A stretch of 64,000 nucleotides of DNA, taken from positions 1,311,001 to 1,375,000 of the forward strand of contig NZ_CP120361.1 in the NCBI RefSeq assembly GCF_029457495.1, in the 5' to 3' direction. The notes beneath the pieces are model-generated. The model ran no database searches, had not been told where the DNA came from, and was given only the letters and a program-made list of their open reading frames with translations. The position numbers were made by a program, and so were the translations under genes. Every line of letters starts with the position of its first letter. Position 1 is the first letter of the stretch. The DNA comes from Chelativorans sp. AA-79. GTDB taxonomy: Bacteria > Pseudomonadota > Alphaproteobacteria > Rhizobiales > Rhizobiaceae. Shown here piece by piece: positions 24,961 to 34,611 of the stretch.

Positions 24961-26076
24961 TCACGCGAACCGGCTGCCGATCAGGCGGCTCCAGTGCTCG
25001 CCGGCGATGCCGTTGAGGAAGGCGGTTCCCTCCCGGCAGGCCCGCACGATCCCCGGGTCGCGCGCGTGCACCACGGTCGAGGCGAGGTGGGTGAAAGCGA
25101 TGCGTCGTCCCAGCATGGCCTCCAGAAGGGCCGGTTGCGTGCGTCCGCGCAGGCCGGACAGCCCGCTTTCGGCGGCATGGGCGAACATGGCGTCGATCAC
25201 GGCGCCCGCCTGGCCGGGCAGCGCGAGCACCTGCAGCACGCGCCCCGTCTCACCGGAGGCGGCATGGTAGAGGAAAGCACCCACTGTCTTGCCGGTCTTC
25301 GCATCCACCCGGCAGAAGGTGGCAGGCCCGTAATCCTCCTTGCGCTCGGCGTCGCGCAGGATCTCTTCCAACTGGCCGGAGGCCCAGGCGGGGCGGAGTG
25401 CGAACTGCTCCGTCAGGGGCGCCACGAGCCCCGCGAACTCGTCCCGCGAAATCGCCGAGGCCTTGAAGGCGCCGGCGCCCTTCCAGTTCTCGGGAATGCC
25501 GGACCAGCGCAGGGCATCCGCCGCCATGCGCCCGCGCAGGGCACCGTCCGCCAGGCCGGCCAGCGGCGAGAACAGCCTGATAGCGCCGAGCTTCGCCGAA
25601 GCAAGCTGGTTGGCGAAGGAGAGGGGCCGGATCACGCGAACCCAGTCGAGGCTGTATTGCGGCAGCTGCACGCCGCGCAGCCTGGTCCACATGGCGGCCG
25701 AGACCTCGCTCGCCGTCTCGCTGAAGGAGAGGTCCTGCGGGCCGGCGAGGAAGGCTTTCATGAGCCGCGCGCCCGCCATCGGATCGCTTTCGCGATCCTC
25801 CACCATCAGCGAGCCGCAGACCGCCGCCCGCAGCGGCCTCTGCTCCAGGGTCATGGGCAGGGCGTTGACGCCGATGAAGCCCGAGATGCTGCCGTCGTCC
25901 TTCAGATGCACGAGGGGACCGATCTCCGGGTCGTATCCGGGGAAGTCCAGGTAGAGGCGCCGCAGATAGGCGGACAGCGCTTCGGGCGCCGGCCGGCGGG
26001 GATCGCGGAAGATGCGCTGGAACAGGCCGGCCACCGCCGGGATATCTGCTTCCTCCAGCGGCCGGATGGCCGTCAT
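24961..26076 (-). CDS. GNAT-like acyltransferase of polysaccharide cluster, paralog 1
   Basis: The 371-residue protein begins with a GNAT-type N-terminal stretch (RPLEEADIPAVAGLFQRIFR, residues 5-24) and has a central SGFIGVNALPM strand and PQDLSFSETASEVS. Its organisation matches the protein encoded at 28296-29468, so the two are paralogs. A role in N- or O-acylation of a surface sugar, perhaps from the cluster's ACP, is inferred from context. ATG 26076 overlaps the methyltransferase stop by 4 bases. No signal peptide or membrane segment is seen, so it is cytoplasmic. The exact donor and acceptor are unknown. Confidence 0.7.
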   Translation of the reverse strand: MTAIRPLEEADIPAVAGLFQRIFRDPRRPAPEALSAYLRRLYLDFPGYDPEIGPLVHLKDDGSISGFIGVNALPMTLEQRPLRAAVCGSLMVEDRESDPMAGARLMKAFLAGPQDLSFSETASEVSAAMWTRLRGVQLPQYSLDWVRVIRPLSFANQLASAKLGAIRLFSPLAGLADGALRGRMAADALRWSGIPENWKGAGAFKASAISRDEFAGLVAPLTEQFALRPAWASGQLEEILRDAERKEDYGPATFCRVDAKTGKTVGAFLYHAASGETGRVLQVLALPGQAGAVIDAMFAHAAESGLSGLRGRTQPALLEAMLGRRIAFTHLASTVVHARDPGIVRACREGTAFLNGIAGEHWSRLIGSRFA

Positions 26077-26765
26077 GCCGCCCGCCTTCGGGCGATCGCA
26101 ACGCGCGGCTTGCCGGCCGCGTCGGAAGCGAAGCGGGCCTCCTCGTAGATGCCGGCGCGCTTCAGCAGGATCGCCACCTGCCGGTCCTGTCCCTCGCCGA
26201 ACTCGAAGGCGAGCCAGCCTCCGGGCTTCAGGAAGGGTGCGGCCTCGCGCACGAGGCGCTGGTGGATCGAAAGCCCGTAGGGGCCGCCGTCGAAAGCCTC
26301 CCGCGGCTCGTTTTCGAGCAGATGGGCGCTTTCGCTTTCCAGACGGGAGGTGGAGATGTAGGGCGGGTTGGAGACGATCATGTCGACGCCGCCTTCCAGA
26401 CCTTCGCCCGCCAGCCCGGAGAACAGGTCCCCCTGCGCCACCTTCACCCGATCGGAAAGGCCATGGCGCTCCGCATTCCGCCGTGCCAACGCCACGGTGC
26501 TGTCGGTAAGGTCCGATGCCCACACCCTTGCTTCGGGAACGGCCCGGGCAATGGCGAGCGCGAGATTGCCGGAGCCGCAGCACATGTCGATCACCGCCGG
26601 CTCTCCGGGCATGTCGCGCAGCAGCTCGATCGCGCTGCGGCCCAGAAGCTCGGTCTCTTCGCGGGGCACGAGCACGTCGGGACCGATCTCAAGCTCCAGT
26701 CCCATGAAGCGCACGGAACGCGCGGCCCCCGAACGGTCCGAGGAATTCGTCTCTTCTTCTGCCAT
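26073..26765 (-). CDS. PrmC/HemK-like SAM-dependent methyltransferase
   Basis: The 230-residue class I methyltransferase has SAM motif I (VIDMCCGSGNLAL), the PrmC-type VLVPREETELL and the NPPY motif in DMIVSNPPYIS, which positions a glutamine or adenine amide nitrogen for methylation. True PrmC has an extra N-terminal helical domain of about 80 residues that binds release factors; ATG 26765 leaves that out. Lacking that domain and paired with a polysaccharide acyltransferase gene, it is probably not the housekeeping enzyme. An N-methyltransferase acting on an amide made by the neighbouring amidotransferases is an attractive inference. Confidence 0.75.
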   Translation of the reverse strand: MAEEETNSSDRSGAARSVRFMGLELEIGPDVLVPREETELLGRSAIELLRDMPGEPAVIDMCCGSGNLALAIARAVPEARVWASDLTDSTVALARRNAERHGLSDRVKVAQGDLFSGLAGEGLEGGVDMIVSNPPYISTSRLESESAHLLENEPREAFDGGPYGLSIHQRLVREAAPFLKPGGWLAFEFGEGQDRQVAILLKRAGIYEEARFASDAAGKPRVAIARRRAA

Positions 26766-26988
26766 TCCGGTCGCTCCCCAGGGTGAACTGAGGCCATATA
26801 GGGCGAAGAGGGTAAACGGAGCTTGAAGCCGGGCAGGGCGAAGAACGGCGCTTGCGTTAACCCCACGATCATTCCGATAGGGTATTGGAGGCCGAACCGG
26901 GATACAGTGGGGTCGTCCGGATCCGTTCTTCCGTCTTAAGCGGACAAGGTGTACAGCGGGCCGGACAGGTACCTGGGTGCGGGGTCGG

Positions 26989-28299
26989 ATGTTTGGTGGC
27001 AGGCGGATCATAGGCGATTTCGGGTTCGTCCTGAGGACGTCGGTCGCCTATATGGCATCGGGCGGCAGCCTCATCGTCAGTTCGGCCGCCCAGCTCGTGA
27101 CCTTCGCCGTGCTCGCCCGATGGCTCGGCGTGCATGAGTTCAGCCTCTTCGTCGCGATCACCGCGATCTGCAGCGTGGCGCTCCATCTGTGCGGACTTGG
27201 TGCGATGGAAAGCCTCGTGCGGCGTGTGGCGCGGGATTCTTCCGTCTATCCTGTCATGCTCGGCCATAACCTCATCCTGACGGGCATCACCGGCGTTATC
27301 CTGGTCGCCGCGGGTGCGGTGATCCTGCCCTTCCTGTTCGAGCTTTCCGCCACGCCGGCGCTGAACGTGCTGTTCATCACGGCGATGCTCGTCACGAATA
27401 TCGTGCTCGTCCGCCTCATCGTGCTCACCGAACAGATATTCATCGGGCGCAGCGAATTCGGCACCGCCAACAAGGTCGTCGTCGGCTTTGCGCTCGCCAG
27501 GACGGCCACCGCGGTGCTTGCCTGTATCCTGTTCGGCGTCTCGACCACTGCGGAATGGGCCGTCTGGCAGTTCGCCTGCCATGTGCTCGTCGTGCTCGTC
27601 TGCTTCCGCACGCTTCTCCGTCTCGGCCGGCCCGAGTTCAGGATCGTGCGGGAGGAGATCATGAACGGGATCTATTTCTGCGTTCCATTCATCCTGCGCG
27701 CCGCCCGCCAGAATGTCGATCTCATGGTGCTGAGCCTCGTCTCGACCGCCGAGATCGTTTCGAGCTACAGCGTCGCGCGGCGCATGATCGAGAGCAGCTA
27801 TCTTTCCGTCGAGGCGCTCAACCGGTTGATCTATCCGGGCTCCGCGCGCGCGAGCGCGGAGGGCCTGCATCGCATCATGGAGCGGGTGAAGAAGGTCCTC
27901 TTCGCTGCGACGGCGATTTCGATCGCCGCGGCCGTCGCCGTCTACATCATCGCCCCGCTGCTCCCCTACCTCTTCGGACACGACTACGTCTCGCTCGTCT
28001 CCTTCGTGCGCCAGCTCTGCTGGGTCGTCGTCTTCCTCGCCATCTGGTCGGTGGCCGTGGAGGCGCTGGGCGCGGCCGGCAATCACGCCCATCGGGGGAC
28101 CGTCATGTCGCTCGGCAGCCTCTTCGGCGCGGCCCTCACCGCCTGGGCGACATGGTACGCGCCGCCGGAGGGGACGATCATCTCGTTCTATGTGATCGAG
28201 TTTGCGATGGTCGTGGCCTCCTGGCTCGTCCTGGTCCACGCGATGCGCAGGAGCAAGGGTGCTTCCGCCGACGCGCTTCTGAAGGAGGCCCGGTCGTGA
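26989..28299 (+). CDS. Wzx-like polysaccharide flippase (MOP superfamily)
   Basis: The 436-residue protein has about twelve hydrophobic segments and the oligosaccharide-flippase layout: SLIVSSAAQLVTFAVLARWLG at the first helices and a mid-protein PFILRAARQNVDLMVLS element. It would move lipid-linked repeat units across the inner membrane. ATG 26989 follows a GGGG ribosome-like site; GTG 26977 is an in-frame alternative adding four residues. It is divergent from the methyltransferase gene and begins the long plus-strand polysaccharide operon. Confidence 0.85.
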   Translation: MFGGRRIIGDFGFVLRTSVAYMASGGSLIVSSAAQLVTFAVLARWLGVHEFSLFVAITAICSVALHLCGLGAMESLVRRVARDSSVYPVMLGHNLILTGITGVILVAAGAVILPFLFELSATPALNVLFITAMLVTNIVLVRLIVLTEQIFIGRSEFGTANKVVVGFALARTATAVLACILFGVSTTAEWAVWQFACHVLVVLVCFRTLLRLGRPEFRIVREEIMNGIYFCVPFILRAARQNVDLMVLSLVSTAEIVSSYSVARRMIESSYLSVEALNRLIYPGSARASAEGLHRIMERVKKVLFAATAISIAAAVAVYIIAPLLPYLFGHDYVSLVSFVRQLCWVVVFLAIWSVAVEALGAAGNHAHRGTVMSLGSLFGAALTAWATWYAPPEGTIISFYVIEFAMVVASWLVLVHAMRRSKGASADALLKEARS

Positions 28300-29468
28300 A
28301 TGCGATGGAAATGCGCAGCGCCGGCCAGGTGAGCGCGAATGCGTCCGATGCGGCGCCCCCGGCCCCCCTTACGGAGCGGAAAGGGCGCGTCCGTCCGATG
28401 GAGATGAGCGACATCCCCGCCGTGGGCAAGCTCTTCAACTGCATCTTCCGCCGGAACGACGTGGACGCGAACGCCGAGCTCCACCGCTACCTGGAGACGG
28501 CATTCTTCACGAGCCCGCTCTACGCGCCGGAATATGGCAGCATGATCCATGAGAATGCCGCGGGCGAGGTCGACAGCGCCGTCCTCTCAATCCCCATGCA
28601 GTTCCGGGTCGGCGACCGGAAGATCACGGCGCGGCTTCTATGCGCGTTCATGGCCAAGGGGAAGTCCGGGGCGCTCGGGGCCGCACATCTGGCACGAACC
28701 CTCAGGGCAAAGCGCCAGGACTTCTGCTTCTCCGATAACGCCTCCCCCGTAAGCGCCGACCACTGGGAGGCGGGGGGCGGCCATATCCTGCCTATCCAGA
28801 GCATGGAATGGCGGCGTGTGTTCCGCCCGTTCGCAAGCGGTCTTCAGCGGCTCTTCAGGGTCATCCCCGCCGCCGGGCGGCTTCCCCTGCGCCTTGCCGC
28901 TGCCCCTTTCGACCTGTTGGCGCGGCGGTTCTTCTCCTCGTTCACGCCGGCCGCGGAGCCGGGATACCGCGTCGAGTCCGCGGAACTCGAAGAGTTCCGG
29001 CAGCACGCCGACAGGCTCCTGCAACGGTTCTCGGTGCGGCCCGTCTGGTCGGAGGAGGAGTTCTCCTGGCTCGTGGGGCTCGCGGCGAAGAACACCTCGT
29101 GCGGCACGCTCAACTGCCGCAAGGTTCTCGACCGGGACGAAGAGACGATCGGGGCCGTGCTCTATTTCGGCCAGCCGAAGGGGATCGCCCGGGTCCTCAA
29201 CATCATCTGCGAGAAGGGCAGGGAACGCGAGTTCATCGAGCAGATCTGCGCCTTCTTCAATGCCGAGGGATATTGCGACGCACGCGGCATGGCACAACCC
29301 TTTCTCATGAAGGCGATCATGCGGCAGCGGCAGCTCACCTTCAAGCATTCGGGCTATTTCTGCCTGACGACCCGCCATCCCGAGATCGTGCACGCGGCAC
29401 TTCACGACGACATTTATGTCGGCGGCCTCGCATCGGAAAGCTGGAGCAATCTGGTTGTTTCGTCCTGA
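28296..29468 (+). CDS. GNAT-like acyltransferase of polysaccharide cluster, paralog 2
   Basis: The 390-residue paralog of the protein encoded at 24961-26076 shares the N-terminal RPMEMSDIPAVGKLFNCIFR stretch, the KRQDFCFSDNASPVSADHW block and a C-terminal QPFLMKAIMRQRQL. GTG 28296 overlaps the flippase stop (GTGA) and has GAAGGAGG seven bases upstream, deciding the start. Two ATGs follow within six codons. It is probably cytoplasmic and modifies a sugar precursor; the family role is inferred from surface-polysaccharide context. Confidence 0.7.
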   Translation: MNAMEMRSAGQVSANASDAAPPAPLTERKGRVRPMEMSDIPAVGKLFNCIFRRNDVDANAELHRYLETAFFTSPLYAPEYGSMIHENAAGEVDSAVLSIPMQFRVGDRKITARLLCAFMAKGKSGALGAAHLARTLRAKRQDFCFSDNASPVSADHWEAGGGHILPIQSMEWRRVFRPFASGLQRLFRVIPAAGRLPLRLAAAPFDLLARRFFSSFTPAAEPGYRVESAELEEFRQHADRLLQRFSVRPVWSEEEFSWLVGLAAKNTSCGTLNCRKVLDRDEETIGAVLYFGQPKGIARVLNIICEKGREREFIEQICAFFNAEGYCDARGMAQPFLMKAIMRQRQLTFKHSGYFCLTTRHPEIVHAALHDDIYVGGLASESWSNLVVSS

Positions 29469-29472
29469 AATG

Positions 29473-29501
29473 TTGCGTGACCTTAAAAAAGACCATTTAA
29501 G
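29473..29501 (+). promoter_or_regulatory. Candidate promoter for the Wzz-like gene
   Basis: TTGCGT at 29473-29478 and TTTAAG at 29496-29501 have 17-bp spacing in an unusually AT-rich patch of the 118-base gap before the co-polymerase gene. The match is moderate. Readthrough from the flippase unit is also possible. Confidence 0.3.
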
Positions 29502-29586
29502 ACGTAGTAAACCATACGATCGTAGAGTACGCCGTCAGGTGTAACGCGGCTGCGACTTCTGGCTGATCCGAGTTGCGGGGGCTGGT

Positions 29587-31149
29587 ATGTATGAAATGGC
29601 AAAACCGCCTCGCGGATTCCCGGGGCCGGCTCGAACCCAGGCGGGAAACCCGCATGCGCAAGGTTCGCTTCTGAACATGCTTGCAGGCGGGCGAGCCACG
29701 GAGCCGGCCGAACCCGACATGGTTCCTGCGGAGCCGGAGGCAGTGCCTGCCGTTTCCCAGCGCGGCAGCGTCCATGACTATACGGAGCGGCTGCGCCACC
29801 TGTCGCCCGACGACATTCTCGCCTGGCTCAACCGCGGCAAATACCTGATTGCGGCGGCGGTGCTGGCCTGTGTGGCCGCGGCCTTCATCTATGCCCAGAC
29901 CGCCACGCCGCGTTACACCGTCTACACGGACCTCGTCGTCGATCCGTCCAATCTGCAGGTGGTCGACGACGACGTGTTCGCCAACACCCAGCAGCGCGAC
30001 ACGCAGCTGCTGGAGGTGGAAAGCAAGCTCCGGATCCTGACGTCGCGCAATGTGCTGGAGCGCGTGATCGACAGGATGAACCTGGCGGAGGATCCGGAAT
30101 TCTTCAGACCCGGCTGGCTCGATCCCATCAAGCAGCTCTTCTCCGGGAAAAGTGCCGACGGAGACCGTAAGCTCGCCGTCCTGCGCGCCCTTTCCGAACG
30201 TGTCGAAGCAAGCCGGGAGGAGCGCTCCTATGTGGTGGTGCTGAGTGTGTGGACGGAGGACCCGTTCAAGTCGGTGGAGCTCTCCAACGCCATCGTGGAC
30301 GCGTTCGAGACGGAGCTTTTCGAAGCCGCCTCCGGGAGCGCAGGCCGCGTGGTGTCCTCCATCAGCGAGCGGCTGGACGAGCTGCGCGCTAACGTCACCG
30401 AGGCCGAGGCTCGCGTCGAGGCGTTCAAGCGCCAGAACGGCCTCCAGTCGAACGGCGAACAACTCGTCAGCGCTCGCCGGTCGAGCGAGCTCGACGATCA
30501 GGTCCTGCAGGCCCAGGAGCGGCAAATCCAGCTCGGCACACGTTATCGCGAGCTGGAGCGGGCACTGAACGAGCGCAGCTCCGCCACGCTGCCCGCCTTC
30601 CAGTCGAACGCGCTGGTTTCGCTGCGTGCCCAGTACAACCAGCTTCAGCAGCAGTTGCAGGCGCTTTCGCTGACTTATCTCGACAGGCACCCGCGCCTGC
30701 AGGCGATCCGGACCGAGATCGCCTCGGTGGAGCGCGCGATGGTCGCTGAGGCACAGCGCATCGTGAACGCCGCGAAACTCGACGCCGACCAGGCCCAATC
30801 GGTGGTGCAGGAACTGCGCCAGAGGGCGCAGGCGGAAGAGAACGCCGTGTTCGAGGACAACAGCTCGATGGTGAGGCTGCGCGAGCTGGAACGGGATGCA
30901 CGGGCGAAGGCCGCGCTCTACGAAACCTTTCTCTCGCGAAGCCAGGAGATCACCGAACGGCAGCAGATCGATACCAGCAATATCCGGGTGATATCGCGCG
31001 CCGTCCCGCCGATATCGCGCAGCTGGCCGCCGCGCACGCTGATCCTGCTCGCGGCCGGTGCCTTCGCCGGGCTGTTCATCGGCGTGGGCCTGGCGCTGGC
31101 GCTCGGCTTGCTCAGATATCTGCGCGAGCCGCAGGCCCGCGCGGCCTGA
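29587..31149 (+). CDS. Wzz/GumC-type polysaccharide co-polymerase
   Basis: The 520-residue protein has a cytoplasmic proline-rich N-terminus, a membrane helix at about residues 86-104, a long periplasmic coiled-coil region (residues 250-450) and a C-terminal membrane helix preceded by the PxxP-type segment (AVPPISRSWPP). This matches PCP-2a/b proteins that set polysaccharide chain length. No tyrosine autokinase domain is fused at the C-terminus and no separate kinase gene is seen in the window. Confidence 0.9.
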   Translation: MYEMAKPPRGFPGPARTQAGNPHAQGSLLNMLAGGRATEPAEPDMVPAEPEAVPAVSQRGSVHDYTERLRHLSPDDILAWLNRGKYLIAAAVLACVAAAFIYAQTATPRYTVYTDLVVDPSNLQVVDDDVFANTQQRDTQLLEVESKLRILTSRNVLERVIDRMNLAEDPEFFRPGWLDPIKQLFSGKSADGDRKLAVLRALSERVEASREERSYVVVLSVWTEDPFKSVELSNAIVDAFETELFEAASGSAGRVVSSISERLDELRANVTEAEARVEAFKRQNGLQSNGEQLVSARRSSELDDQVLQAQERQIQLGTRYRELERALNERSSATLPAFQSNALVSLRAQYNQLQQQLQALSLTYLDRHPRLQAIRTEIASVERAMVAEAQRIVNAAKLDADQAQSVVQELRQRAQAEENAVFEDNSSMVRLRELERDARAKAALYETFLSRSQEITERQQIDTSNIRVISRAVPPISRSWPPRTLILLAAGAFAGLFIGVGLALALGLLRYLREPQARAA

Positions 31150-31165
31150 GAGGGGAGCGTTTCCC

Positions 31166-32485
31166 ATGCCGACGGCACAAGCGACGGCCGCCGTCAGCCT
31201 GCCGGAACACGGGGTTCAGACGGCGGTCAGGACAGTGCTGTTCATGGCGCTGTTCCTCTTCTTCTGGATTTCGCTCAACCCCTTTGTGGATTTGACGGGC
31301 GAGGCCGTTCTCGATCCGTCGGCGGGCGACTCCAACCGGCTCAACCAGATCGTCTCCCTCGGACTGTCCGGAAGCATCCTGCTTTTCGGCCTGTTCCATC
31401 CGTTGCGCAAGGCGATCCTTCAGCCGCGCCTGCTGCTCATTCCGCTCTTCGCGTGGTTCCTGTTCGTTTCCATCCTGTCGAACCATCCGATGCTGGGCAT
31501 CAAGGGCGTGGTGCTGGCGATCATCATGACGATGAATGCCAGCATCTATCTGCTTCTCCCGGTCTCCGAGCGTCATTTCGCCAAGATGCTCGCCTTCGGG
31601 ACACTGGCTGCGCTGGTTCTTTCCTATTACGGCGTTCTCTTCAAACCATCTGTCGCCATCCACCAGGCGGCGGAACTGCGGGAACCGATGAATGCCGGGC
31701 TGTGGCGCGGACATTTCCCGCACAAGAACAGTGCCGCCGCGGCCATGGTCGTCGCCACCTTCTTCGGCCTTTTCGTCATGGGCGCGTTGTCGCGCTTCGT
31801 CGGCGGGATCATTGTGGTACTGGCGGCGTTCTTCCTTCTCCAAACCGGCGGCAAGACATCCAGCGCCATGCTGCCCGCCACCATCCTGGTGGCATGGGCG
31901 TTCGAGCGCTTCCGGTTTCTCAGGGTGCCGATCGCCGTAGGCGGTGTTGCCCTTTTCAATCTGCTCGCGGTCGGCTCTGCGGTCATCGAACCCTTCGGCG
32001 CCCTGCTCACCGAGCTCGGTATTGACGCAACCTTCACCAACCGCGCCGATATTTGGCGGTTCGCGTTCGGCGCGATTGCGGACAATCCGATTCTCGGGCA
32101 TGGATTCAAGGCATTCTGGCAGACGGAAGAGCTCGTCTATAGTGGCGGCTCGATCGAGACGTGGGCTGTCGCCGCCGCCAACGGACACAACTCCTATCTC
32201 GATATCGCGCTCACCACGGGTATTCCGGGCCTGCTGCTGACGTTGGCCTGGGTGCTGTTCCTCCCTCTTCGCGACATCTCGCGAATCGGGCCGGAACAGG
32301 AGCGTTCTCCGCTGACGCGGCTCTACATACGCATCTGGCTCTACGTGCTGTTCAATGCGGGTCTCGAAAGCCTATTCTATGAAGGCGGCAACATGCTCTG
32401 GTTCACCTTCATGCTGGCGCTGTACGGGTTCCGATTCCAGGCCTCGGCCCGGATCATCCATTCTTCGGGGAGGGGGAAGACCTAG
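31166..32485 (+). CDS. O-antigen polymerase/ligase-like membrane protein (Wzy/WaaL type)
   Basis: The 439-residue protein has roughly ten membrane helices and a large periplasmic loop with the O-antigen ligase domain motif GLWRGHFPHKNSAAAAM and the later AANGHNSYLDIALTTGIPG. The histidines fit the ligase/polymerase active-site pattern. It polymerises or transfers undecaprenyl-linked repeat units. ATG 31166 follows AGGGGAG. The deacetylase gene starts directly after its stop codon. Confidence 0.88.
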   Translation: MPTAQATAAVSLPEHGVQTAVRTVLFMALFLFFWISLNPFVDLTGEAVLDPSAGDSNRLNQIVSLGLSGSILLFGLFHPLRKAILQPRLLLIPLFAWFLFVSILSNHPMLGIKGVVLAIIMTMNASIYLLLPVSERHFAKMLAFGTLAALVLSYYGVLFKPSVAIHQAAELREPMNAGLWRGHFPHKNSAAAAMVVATFFGLFVMGALSRFVGGIIVVLAAFFLLQTGGKTSSAMLPATILVAWAFERFRFLRVPIAVGGVALFNLLAVGSAVIEPFGALLTELGIDATFTNRADIWRFAFGAIADNPILGHGFKAFWQTEELVYSGGSIETWAVAAANGHNSYLDIALTTGIPGLLLTLAWVLFLPLRDISRIGPEQERSPLTRLYIRIWLYVLFNAGLESLFYEGGNMLWFTFMLALYGFRFQASARIIHSSGRGKT

Positions 32486-33250
32486 ATGGGCGGGCTTGGA
32501 CGTGAAACCACTGAACTGATCGACCGTGCCGTCAACCGGCTGGTCTGGAAAATGGGAAGCCGGGAGCGGGAGGTTGCCACCGAAACGCCGCTCGTCACCT
32601 TCACATTCGACGACGTGCCGGAGACGGCGCTGACGAACGGCGCGGCGATCCTGGAGCGGCACGGCGCGCGCGGCACGTTCTACATCTCCGGCGGCATCGC
32701 CTCGAGCGTGGAGCCGGGCCGCACGCTGATCTCCAGCGAGGGGTGCCGCGCGCTTTCGCAGCGCGGCCACGAAGTCGGCTGCCACACCTTCGCGCACCGC
32801 AAGCTCCGTCTCATCGGCGGAGACCTCGTGGCGGATCTTACACGCAACACCGAATATCTGCGTGGGGCCGGCGTGGAGGAGCCGATCCGCAACTTCTCCT
32901 TTCCGTTCAACGCAGCCTGGCCGCCGGCGCGCAAGATGCTCGGCTCCCGCTTCGCGACATGCAGGGGGGCCGGCGAGGAGATCAATCGCGGCAGGGCCGA
33001 TCACCTGATGCTCAAGAGCGTGGAGATCCGCCAGCCCGAAACCCATGCGCGCTCATTGACCCGCTGGATCGACGACGTGGCGGCTCAACCCGGATGGCTG
33101 ATCTTCTTCACCCACGATATCACCGAAACGCCGACGCCGTTCGGCTGCACGCCGGAGACATTCGATCACCTCGTTGCTCACGCCAAGGCCAAGGGCTGCC
33201 GGGTCGTCACGGTGCGCGAAGCGGTCGAGCTGCTCGGCTGGGAAGGATGA
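32486..33250 (+). CDS. Polysaccharide deacetylase (NodB homology, CE4)
   Basis: The 254-residue protein has the CE4 motif 1 TFDDVP (metal-binding aspartates), motif 2 HEVGCHTFAH (two zinc histidines) and the C-terminal ITETPTPFG region. It has no signal peptide, so it acts on a cytoplasmic or inner-leaflet sugar precursor. It probably removes an N-acetyl group, creating an amine that could be re-acylated by the GNAT-like proteins. The start codon abuts the preceding TAG. Confidence 0.88.
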   Translation: MGGLGRETTELIDRAVNRLVWKMGSREREVATETPLVTFTFDDVPETALTNGAAILERHGARGTFYISGGIASSVEPGRTLISSEGCRALSQRGHEVGCHTFAHRKLRLIGGDLVADLTRNTEYLRGAGVEEPIRNFSFPFNAAWPPARKMLGSRFATCRGAGEEINRGRADHLMLKSVEIRQPETHARSLTRWIDDVAAQPGWLIFFTHDITETPTPFGCTPETFDHLVAHAKAKGCRVVTVREAVELLGWEG

Positions 33251-33254
33251 GCCG

Positions 33255-34532
33255 ATGACGCCGCCCGCACCGGCCGACAAGCCGAGGCTTCTCGCCATCA
33301 ACAACTATTTCTACCGCCGGGGTGGGGCCGAGGCGGTCTTCTTCGACCATATGGCGCTGTTCTCGGAAATCGGCTGGGATGTCGTGCCCTTCGCCATGCA
33401 GCATGCCGAGAACGAGCCCTCGGAGTGGTCGCGATATTTCGTTTCCGAGATCGAGTACGGCAACCAGCCGGGCGTGCTCACCAAGGCGATGGATGCCGCC
33501 AAGGTCATCTATTCGTTCGAGGCGCAGCGCAAGCTTTCGGACCTGCTTGCCGCCGCACCGCCGACAATCGCGCATGCGCACAATGTCTATCACCACCTGT
33601 CGCCGGCCATCTTCTCGACGCTGAAGGCGGCAGGGGTCCCGGTCGTGATGACCGCGCACGACCTGAAGCTCGCCTGTCCCGCCTACAAGATGCTGCGTCA
33701 CGGCATCGTCTGCGAACGGTGCAAGGGCGGGCGCATCCACAATGTCGTCCTGAACCGCTGTGTGAAGAATTCGGCCGCCGTGAGCGGCGTGGTATTTGCC
33801 GAGACGCTTATCCACCGGCTGCTCGGGCTCTACCGCGACAAGGTGGACCGCTTCGTCGTGCCCAGCCGCTTCTATCGCGAGAAGCTCATCGAATGGGGCT
33901 GGCCGGCGGAGAAACTGGTCTACATTCCCAATTTCGTCGATGTTTCCAATCTCAGGACGGGATGGGCGGAGCAGGATTACTTCGTCTATGCCGGAAGACT
34001 GGCGCCGGAGAAGGGCATCGCGACGCTCATCCGCGCCGCCGCCCTTGCCAAACAGAAGCTCGTCATCGCGGGAACGGGACCAGAGGAGGCCCCCTTGCGC
34101 GAACTGGCCCGCACGAGCGGTGCCGACGTCACCTTCGCCGGCTATGTGTCGGGCGAGAAGCTGTTTCGCCTGATAGGCGAGGCAAGGGCGCTCGTCCTTC
34201 CTTCCGAGTGGTACGAGAACGCACCGATCAGCATCCTCGAAGCCTATGCGCTCGGAAAGCCCGTCGTCGGCTCCGACATCGGCGGCATACCCGAAATGAT
34301 CAAGGAAGGGGAAACGGGCTATACCGCAAAGGCAGGCTCGCCGGAGGACCTCGCGCGCGTCATCGGGGTGGTGGCTTCCCTTCCGCCTTCCCGACGCGCT
34401 GAAATGGGGCTGCGCGGCAGGGGGTGGATATCGACCGAGTTTTCGGCTGCGAGCCATAGGCAACGCATGCTCGACCTTTATGCGGGGCTCGTTTCTCCGG
34501 AGACAGCCGAAGCCAGGCCGTACGGGACATAA
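33255..34532 (+). CDS. Glycosyltransferase family 4
   Basis: The 425-residue GT-B enzyme has the N-terminal glycine loop YFYRRGGAEAVFF and the C-terminal donor-binding domain (FVYAGRLAPEKGIATLI, then SEWYENAPISILEAYALGKP with the EX7E motif). A cysteine-rich insertion (CERCKGGRIHNVVLNRC) sits in the acceptor domain, as in several rhizobial capsule transferases. It adds a sugar to the lipid-linked repeat unit at the cytoplasmic membrane face. Confidence 0.9.
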   Translation: MTPPAPADKPRLLAINNYFYRRGGAEAVFFDHMALFSEIGWDVVPFAMQHAENEPSEWSRYFVSEIEYGNQPGVLTKAMDAAKVIYSFEAQRKLSDLLAAAPPTIAHAHNVYHHLSPAIFSTLKAAGVPVVMTAHDLKLACPAYKMLRHGIVCERCKGGRIHNVVLNRCVKNSAAVSGVVFAETLIHRLLGLYRDKVDRFVVPSRFYREKLIEWGWPAEKLVYIPNFVDVSNLRTGWAEQDYFVYAGRLAPEKGIATLIRAAALAKQKLVIAGTGPEEAPLRELARTSGADVTFAGYVSGEKLFRLIGEARALVLPSEWYENAPISILEAYALGKPVVGSDIGGIPEMIKEGETGYTAKAGSPEDLARVIGVVASLPPSRRAEMGLRGRGWISTEFSAASHRQRMLDLYAGLVSPETAEARPYGT

Positions 34533-34611
34533 TTGCAATGGTTCCGCTGTCCAATTTACACCTCCTTCAGAGATGATGGCCCAATCTGTCCGAAAGCGTT
34601 CGGGAGACGCG

